This document shows, in pieces, positions 55,117 to 59,011 of a stretch of 59,011 nucleotides of DNA. The notes below the pieces were generated by a model. The model saw nothing but the letters and a program-made list of their open reading frames with translations, ran no database searches and had not been told where the DNA came from. Source of the DNA: Solirubrobacteraceae bacterium (GTDB lineage Bacteria > Actinomycetota > Thermoleophilia > Solirubrobacterales > Solirubrobacteraceae). The position numbers and the translations under genes are program-made. Each line of letters starts with the position of its first letter. The first letter of the stretch is position 1. The stretch lies in contig JADGPK010000014.1 of the NCBI GenBank assembly GCA_017882445.1, forward strand, positions 1 through 59,011, written 5' to 3'.

Positions 55117-55539
55117 GTGCCGAGCTGTCCTTTGCCCATGGCGTTGAGTTCCCGTGCAGTGGCGCGTGCGCTGTGCCTGGCGCTCGTCCTCGCATTCATC
55201 GGCGGGGGTTCCTCGGTCGCGATCGCCGCCCCGCTCGGCGGGGGAGCGTTCAGCGAACTCACTCAGGGCCAGCAGGAAACAACGACCACGCAGACGACCG
55301 CGAGCGTTCCCGCGACCGAACGCACCAACACCAGCTCGACCATCCTGATCGCTCTCGCCGCCGCCGTGCTGCTGCTGACCGGCATCGCATTCGTGATCGT
55401 GCGGGATGCCCGCAGGGTCGCTCCGGCCGGCGACGACGAGTTGATCGACAGCCGCTCGGCGCACGCCGCGGCCGTCGCGTTGCGCAGGCGACGGGCCAAA
55501 GCGAAGGCCGCGCGCAGACAGCGCAAGCGCAACCGCTAG
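55117..55539 (+). CDS. small exported, membrane-anchored protein
   Basis: A 140-residue protein. A signal-peptide-like helix (ARALCLALVLAFIGGGSSVAIAAP) is followed by a short Thr/Gln-rich external segment (QETTTTQTTASVPATERTN), one membrane helix (ILIALAAAVLLLTGIAFVIV) and a strongly basic cytoplasmic tail (RRRRAKAKAARRQRKRNR). Start GTG 55117 or ATG 55138; the latter gives a tidier signal peptide. Function unknown. Confidence 0.8.
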   Translation: MPSCPLPMALSSRAVARALCLALVLAFIGGGSSVAIAAPLGGGAFSELTQGQQETTTTQTTASVPATERTNTSSTILIALAAAVLLLTGIAFVIVRDARRVAPAGDDELIDSRSAHAAAVALRRRRAKAKAARRQRKRNR

Positions 55540-55551
55540 GGGGGCTGCTCG

Positions 55552-55848
55552 TCAGTCGCCTACGCGTGCGCGCCGCGTGACGCGCGGAGCGGTGCGCACG
55601 CGCGGGGGAGGAGCCAGCGATGGTGCGTCGTGCGGACCCCGACGCGGCTTGTGGGGAAGCGGCGCCCGCGGGTGAGGGTCGAGCGGGCCGCCGGGCAGTG
55701 CGCGCGAGCCTCCATCCTCTTCTGAGGAGTCCTCGACGTCCGGCGCGCGCATGGACTCGTCGTAGCGGAATGGAATCCACAGCATCAACGCTGCGATCGG
55801 GAGCTTGATCAGCGCAGCGACCAGCAGGATCCACAGCCACAGCGGCAT
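55552..55848 (-). CDS. small membrane protein
   Basis: A 98-residue protein. One N-terminal membrane helix (LWLWILLVAALIKLPIAALM) then WIPFRYDESM and a disordered Pro/Arg-rich tail with an acidic patch (EDSSEEDGG). Function unknown; no catalytic motif. ATG at 55848, 25 bases from the divergent udg start. The two genes must share the short promoter region. Confidence 0.7.
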   Translation of the reverse strand: MPLWLWILLVAALIKLPIAALMLWIPFRYDESMRAPDVEDSSEEDGGSRALPGGPLDPHPRAPLPHKPRRGPHDAPSLAPPPRVRTAPRVTRRARVGD

Positions 55849-55861
55849 CGTCGAGCGATGG

Positions 55862-55867
55862 TACTAC
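55862..55867. promoter_or_regulatory. shared divergent -10 region
   Basis: TACTAC on the plus strand ends 6 bases before the udg GTG. Overlapping it on the minus strand, TAGTAC (55861-55866) ends 12 bases before the ATG of the membrane protein. Two opposing promoters seem to overlap. Confidence 0.3.
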
Positions 55868-55873
55868 TGACCT

Positions 55874-56593
55874 GTGCAGCCGCAAAGAGACAACGAGCTG
55901 CGTCGACTCGCCGAGGAGATAGGCGGCTGTGAGCGCTGCCCGCGTCTGGTCGCCTGGCGCGAACTCGTCGCGCGGGAGCGTCGCGCCGCCTTCGCGACGG
56001 AGGAGTACTGGGGGCGTCCGGTCCCGGGTTTCGGCGATCCGCGCGCCCGCGTGCTCCTGCTCGGCCTCGCGCCGGCCGCTCACGGGGCCAACCGCACCGG
56101 GCGGATGTTCACGGGCGACCGCTCCGGCGACTTCCTGTTCGCGGCGCTGGCGCGCGCCGGCATGGCCAACCAGCCGGTGTCCAGGAGTCGCGATGACGGC
56201 CTGGCGCTCAGCGACGTGTGGATCACGGCGGGGGTGCGTTGCGCGCCGCCCGCCAACCGCCCGACGCCCGCCGAGCGCGACGAATGTCTGCCGTGGAGCA
56301 TGCGCGAGCTGGGACTGCTGGAGGACGTGAGGGTGATCGTCTGTCTCGGCGCCTTCGCGTGGGACGCCGCCCTGCGGCTGACAGCGGCGCTCGCTCCGAC
56401 AGCGGACTCCGGGGCCGGCGCTCCCCGGCGTCCGCGCCCACGCTTCGGTCACGGCGCAGAGCTCGCCGGCGAGCGATACTCGCTGCTCGGCTGCTACCAC
56501 CCGAGCCAGCAGAACACGTTCACGGGCAGACTGACGGAGACGATGATCGACGCGGTGCTCGAGCGTGCTCGTCAAATCGGTCGACTAACCTGA
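55874..56593 (+). CDS. family 5 uracil-DNA glycosylase (UDGb)
   Basis: A protein of 239 residues. N-terminal CERCPRLV iron-sulphur cysteines with later Cys in GVRCAPP and CLGAFAW; active-site motif [22 protein letters not shown] (split: [21 protein letters not shown]) and distal motif [13 protein letters not shown]. These mark UDGb, which lacks the polar residue of families 1 and 4 and removes uracil, hypoxanthine or similar lesions. GTG at 55874. Confidence 0.92.
   Translation: MQPQRDNELRRLAEEIGGCERCPRLVAWRELVARERRAAFATEEYWGRPVPGFGDPRARVLLLGLAPAAHGANRTGRMFTGDRSGDFLFAALARAGMANQPVSRSRDDGLALSDVWITAGVRCAPPANRPTPAERDECLPWSMRELGLLEDVRVIVCLGAFAWDAALRLTAALAPTADSGAGAPRRPRPRFGHGAELAGERYSLLGCYHPSQQNTFTGRLTETMIDAVLERARQIGRLT
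56586..56591 (+). promoter_or_regulatory. -10-like box before the gene at 56600
   Basis: TAACCT, over the end of the glycosylase gene, ends 8 bases before the GTG at 56600. Candidate leaderless promoter. Confidence 0.3.
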
Positions 56594-56599
56594 ACGCTC

Positions 56600-57058
56600 G
56601 TGGCCTACACCACCGCTGACGCCAGAGCACAGCTGCTCGATACGATCGCCGAGGCCGCCGAGGAGCTCGGCGTGGCCCTGGCATCGTTGAGCGAGGCCTA
56701 CGAACTGCTCGACGAAGGCACCGCAGACAGGGTCGAGCAGGAGCTCTTCAGACCGGTGCAGACGGCCTACGGGCGCGCGAAGCGCACGCACGCCGAGTTC
56801 GCCGAGCGCCACCGGCTGCGCGGACGCACGTTCGAGCCTGCGGTGCCAGGGGCGCCGTCAAGGGGCGTCAAGGGGTTCCTGGACAGCGCGCTGCTGGCCG
56901 TCGGCCGTGCGGATCTCAAGCTCGCGGCGCTCCAGGACTCGATGCTCCCGGTCGAGGTCGGCGACGTGGAGCTGCGTGCGGGCCTCGAGCAGGTTCGCGC
57001 GCCGCTCGCAAGCCTCAACGCGCGAGCCCACGAGCTGCTGCGCACGCTCGGACGCTGA
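56600..57058 (+). CDS. helical protein of unknown function
   Basis: A 152-residue protein, predominantly alpha-helical by composition, with heptad-like Leu/Ala spacing (LLDTIAEAAEELGVALASLSEAYELL, split: IAEAAEELGVALASL). No Cys, no membrane segment, no known motif. Probably a soluble helical-bundle protein. GTG start; follows the glycosylase gene by 6 bases and may be co-transcribed. Confidence 0.75.
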   Translation: MAYTTADARAQLLDTIAEAAEELGVALASLSEAYELLDEGTADRVEQELFRPVQTAYGRAKRTHAEFAERHRLRGRTFEPAVPGAPSRGVKGFLDSALLAVGRADLKLAALQDSMLPVEVGDVELRAGLEQVRAPLASLNARAHELLRTLGR

Positions 57059-57075
57059 GGCGGGCTCGCGAGCGG

Positions 57076-57513
57076 TCACTCGACCGCGGCGCCGTTTGCC
57101 GTCACGAGCACCTCGATGTTCCCGCGCGTGGCGTTCGAATACGGGCAGACCTGGTGCGCTGCGCGGACGAGGTCGACCGCCACGGCGCTGTCCTGGACGC
57201 TCGGCAGCGTCACGTCCAGCTCCACGGACAGCACGAAGCCCCCCTTGCCGTTCGGGGACAGCGACACCTGAGACTCGATCGCAGCATCACCGGCATCCAC
57301 CTTGGTGCGGCGCGCGGCCACGCCGAGCGCGCCCTCGAAGCAGGCCGCGTAGCCGACTGCGAACAGTTGCTCGGGGTTGGTGCCGCCACCGGAGCCGCCC
57401 ATCTCGGGTGGCAGGCGCAGGTCTACCGCCAGCGCGCCGTCGCTCGTGACCCCGTGGCCCTCGGCGCGGCCGCCGGTCACGTGCGCCTTAGCCGTGTAGA
57501 TCTTGTTCGCCAT
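57076..57513 (-). CDS. ohr: organic hydroperoxide resistance protein, Ohr subfamily of OsmC
   Basis: A 145-residue thiol peroxidase reducing organic hydroperoxides. Both redox cysteines are present, in GYAACFEGAL and VCPYSNATRGN, along with TGGRAEGHG, and TNPEQLFAVGYAACF (split: NPEQLFAVGY). The VCPYSNATRGNI ending marks Ohr rather than OsmC. ATG 57513 with GAGAGAGG upstream; in-frame codons further up are leader. No OhrR regulator is adjacent. Confidence 0.93.
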   Translation of the reverse strand: MANKIYTAKAHVTGGRAEGHGVTSDGALAVDLRLPPEMGGSGGGTNPEQLFAVGYAACFEGALGVAARRTKVDAGDAAIESQVSLSPNGKGGFVLSVELDVTLPSVQDSAVAVDLVRAAHQVCPYSNATRGNIEVLVTANGAAVE

Positions 57514-57626
57514 CGCCTGCCTCTCTCTTGTTGGTCGTGATGTAGATCGTAGGAGGGTGGAGAAGCTCGATTCGAAAGAGCGGCGGTGGCCGTAAAGATG
57601 CCCGGGGGTTGGGCCGATAGCGACGT

Positions 57627-59011
57627 ATGAACGTTCACGCACTCGGCGTCCGGCCGAAGGCCGTCGGACGTGTCGGACTGCAGACACAGCGTCTGGCGTT
57701 CGTCGTCCTGATGGCGATGGTGCCGCTGCTGCCCCACCTGAGCAGCGACGGGTTCTCGTTCCCCGCGGTGGCGAACTTCTGGGTCACCGTGCCCTTCGCA
57801 GTCCTCTTTCTCCTACCCCTCATCGACCTTCGCACGCGCGCCACGATCCTGCATCTCGATCTGCTGGTCCTCGTATCGATGCTCGTGGCTCTCGGCTGTG
57901 AGCGCCCGGGGCGTCTGTGGCCTGTTCTGCTGCTCTACCCGCCGCTGCTGTATCTCGCGGTGCGCATGGTGCGGATCGCCCGCGTTCGGCGCCGAGCGGG
58001 GAGTGACACGTTCGCGCCGCCGGCGCCCGCGAGCCTGATTCCCCGCTCGTGGCTGCTCGTCGGCATCGTGGTGCTCGCGTCGGTGCATCTGAGCTGGGCG
58101 CTCGACGGGAGCGCCAACACCGATGTCGCGGCAGGAAGCGTGCAGGGGGCCGTCGCGATCCTCGACGGCCGGCCCGTCTATGACGCGACGGGCGCCCACG
58201 GTGCCCAGGATCCTCACACCGACACCTACGGACCGGTGAACTACGAGGCTTATGTGCCGCTGGCCGCGGTCGCCAACAGGCGCACCGCGGCGCGCCTGAG
58301 CACGCTCGCGTTCGACCTGCTCGCGGCGCTGCTGCTCTTCCTGCTCGGCCGCGGGGTTCGCGGGCCGAGCACCGGGGTGTTGCTCGCGTTCTGCTGGTTG
58401 GCGTTCCCGTTCACCCTGTACGAGGAGGCACTCGGCTTCAACGACTCGCTCGTCGCAGCGGCGCTGCTCGGGACACTGCTCGCGGCCGCGAGTCCGGTCC
58501 GCCGCGGCGTCATGGCCGCCGTGGCCGCTTGGAGCAAGCTGAGCCCGCTCGCGCTCGTGCCGCTGCTCGCCGTTCACGATCCTCGCGCTGCGGGAGGCGC
58601 CTGGCGCCGGCGCGTGCGCTTCGCGCTCGCCTTCGCGGCGGCGAGCGTGCTGATCTTCCTGCCGGTGCTCTGGCACGACAGCCCGGGAACATTCGTCTCG
58701 CGCACGTTCGGTTTTCAGGCCCAGCGTCCGCCTGGCGGTTCGGCCTGGGCCGTTCTGCAGGGTGGCTACGCGGAACGTACGCCCTGGATCGGCGTTGCGT
58801 CGCGCATCGTGCACGGCGTGGTTGTCGCGCTCGCCGGCACATTCGTGATCCTGCTCGTGCGTACGCCGCGGCGGCGCGACATCGTCGGCCTAGCAGGCGC
58901 GTCGGGCGCGATCCTGATCGCGCTTGAGATCTGCCTGAGCTACTTCGCCTTCAGCTACATCCTCTGGTTTGCACCGCTCGTCCTCGTCGCCGTGGTGCTG
59001 AGCTACCCGGC
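57627..59011 (+). CDS. multi-pass membrane protein, glycosyltransferase-87-like (partial)
   Basis: An open frame of 461 codons that runs off the window. It has many hydrophobic segments (about ten membrane helices so far), a periplasmic segment after helix 4 with GRPVYDATGAHG and TYGPVNYEAYVPLA, FTLYEEALGFNDSLVAAALLG (split: EALGFNDSLVAAALL), and AAVAAWSKLSPLALVPLL. This layout, with Y-G-P and a helix-end KLSP, resembles the DUF2029/GT87 polyprenol-linked mannosyltransferases of actinobacteria. Substrate unknown. ATG at 57627 without a Shine-Dalgarno. The gap to ohr (57514-57626) shows no other gene. Confidence 0.7.
   Translation, partial: MNVHALGVRPKAVGRVGLQTQRLAFVVLMAMVPLLPHLSSDGFSFPAVANFWVTVPFAVLFLLPLIDLRTRATILHLDLLVLVSMLVALGCERPGRLWPVLLLYPPLLYLAVRMVRIARVRRRAGSDTFAPPAPASLIPRSWLLVGIVVLASVHLSWALDGSANTDVAAGSVQGAVAILDGRPVYDATGAHGAQDPHTDTYGPVNYEAYVPLAAVANRRTAARLSTLAFDLLAALLLFLLGRGVRGPSTGVLLAFCWLAFPFTLYEEALGFNDSLVAAALLGTLLAAASPVRRGVMAAVAAWSKLSPLALVPLLAVHDPRAAGGAWRRRVRFALAFAAASVLIFLPVLWHDSPGTFVSRTFGFQAQRPPGGSAWAVLQGGYAERTPWIGVASRIVHGVVVALAGTFVILLVRTPRRRDIVGLAGASGAILIALEICLSYFAFSYILWFAPLVLVAVVLSYP

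Overview
This 59-kb window is chromosomal DNA from a very GC-rich bacterium. I infer class Thermoleophilia, probably Solirubrobacterales (phylum Actinomycetota), from: the actinobacterial integration host factor MihF next to gmk and rpoZ; a pyr operon led by PyrR; MurT/GatD lipid II amidation genes; family 5 uracil-DNA glycosylase; DapL-type lysine synthesis; and RNase J and FtsK beside dapA/dapB. No 16S gene is present, so the placement is unproven.

Layout. 1-2347 is the end of an integrated element: two broken gene ends meeting near 350-365, a lower-GC patch, three tightly coupled small genes and a tyrosine recombinase, abutting the 3' end of a tRNA-Arg(CCG) gene (2348-2420, minus). 2520-12997 holds rnz and the pyrimidine operon pyrR-pyrB-pyrC-(cysteine hydrolase)-carA-carB-pyrK-pyrD, almost every junction overlapping, with a PyrR-binding stem-loop over the pyrR ribosome-binding site. 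pyrF is not in the cluster. 13227-15870 carries mihF, gmk, rpoZ and coaBC. 16374-26833 is the transcription/translation block rimP-nusA-ylxR-infB-rbfA-nrnA-truB-ribF-rpsO-pnp, interrupted by a peroxiredoxin remnant. 26850-31430 holds an M16 peptidase, dapB, dapA and RNase J. A two-component system (minus) faces ftsK, followed by a RodZ-like protein, cinA, thpR (with an apparent C-terminal frameshift) and recA with an SOS box. 41020-50005 has a PAS-GGDEF-EAL protein, miaB, an SDR (minus), miaA, dapF, dapL and hflX. 50007-54369 (minus) is a MazG-like gene and the operon lipid kinase-murT-methyltransferase-gatD. The rest is small membrane proteins, Udgb, a helical protein, Ohr, and a membrane glycosyltransferase-like gene that runs off the end.

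How the genes connect. dapA, dapB, dapL and dapF make diaminopimelate for peptidoglycan. MurT/GatD amidate lipid II, with a methyltransferase gene wedged between their genes. The most striking protein observation is DapF, in which both catalytic cysteines are serine. Others are a zinc-knuckle tail on NusA, a cysteine hydrolase inside the pyr operon, a terminator hairpin directly in front of rimP, and a recurring TAnnnT box 6-11 bases before start codons that suggests widespread leaderless transcription. Nothing here could be checked against databases. Family calls rest on motifs read by eye.
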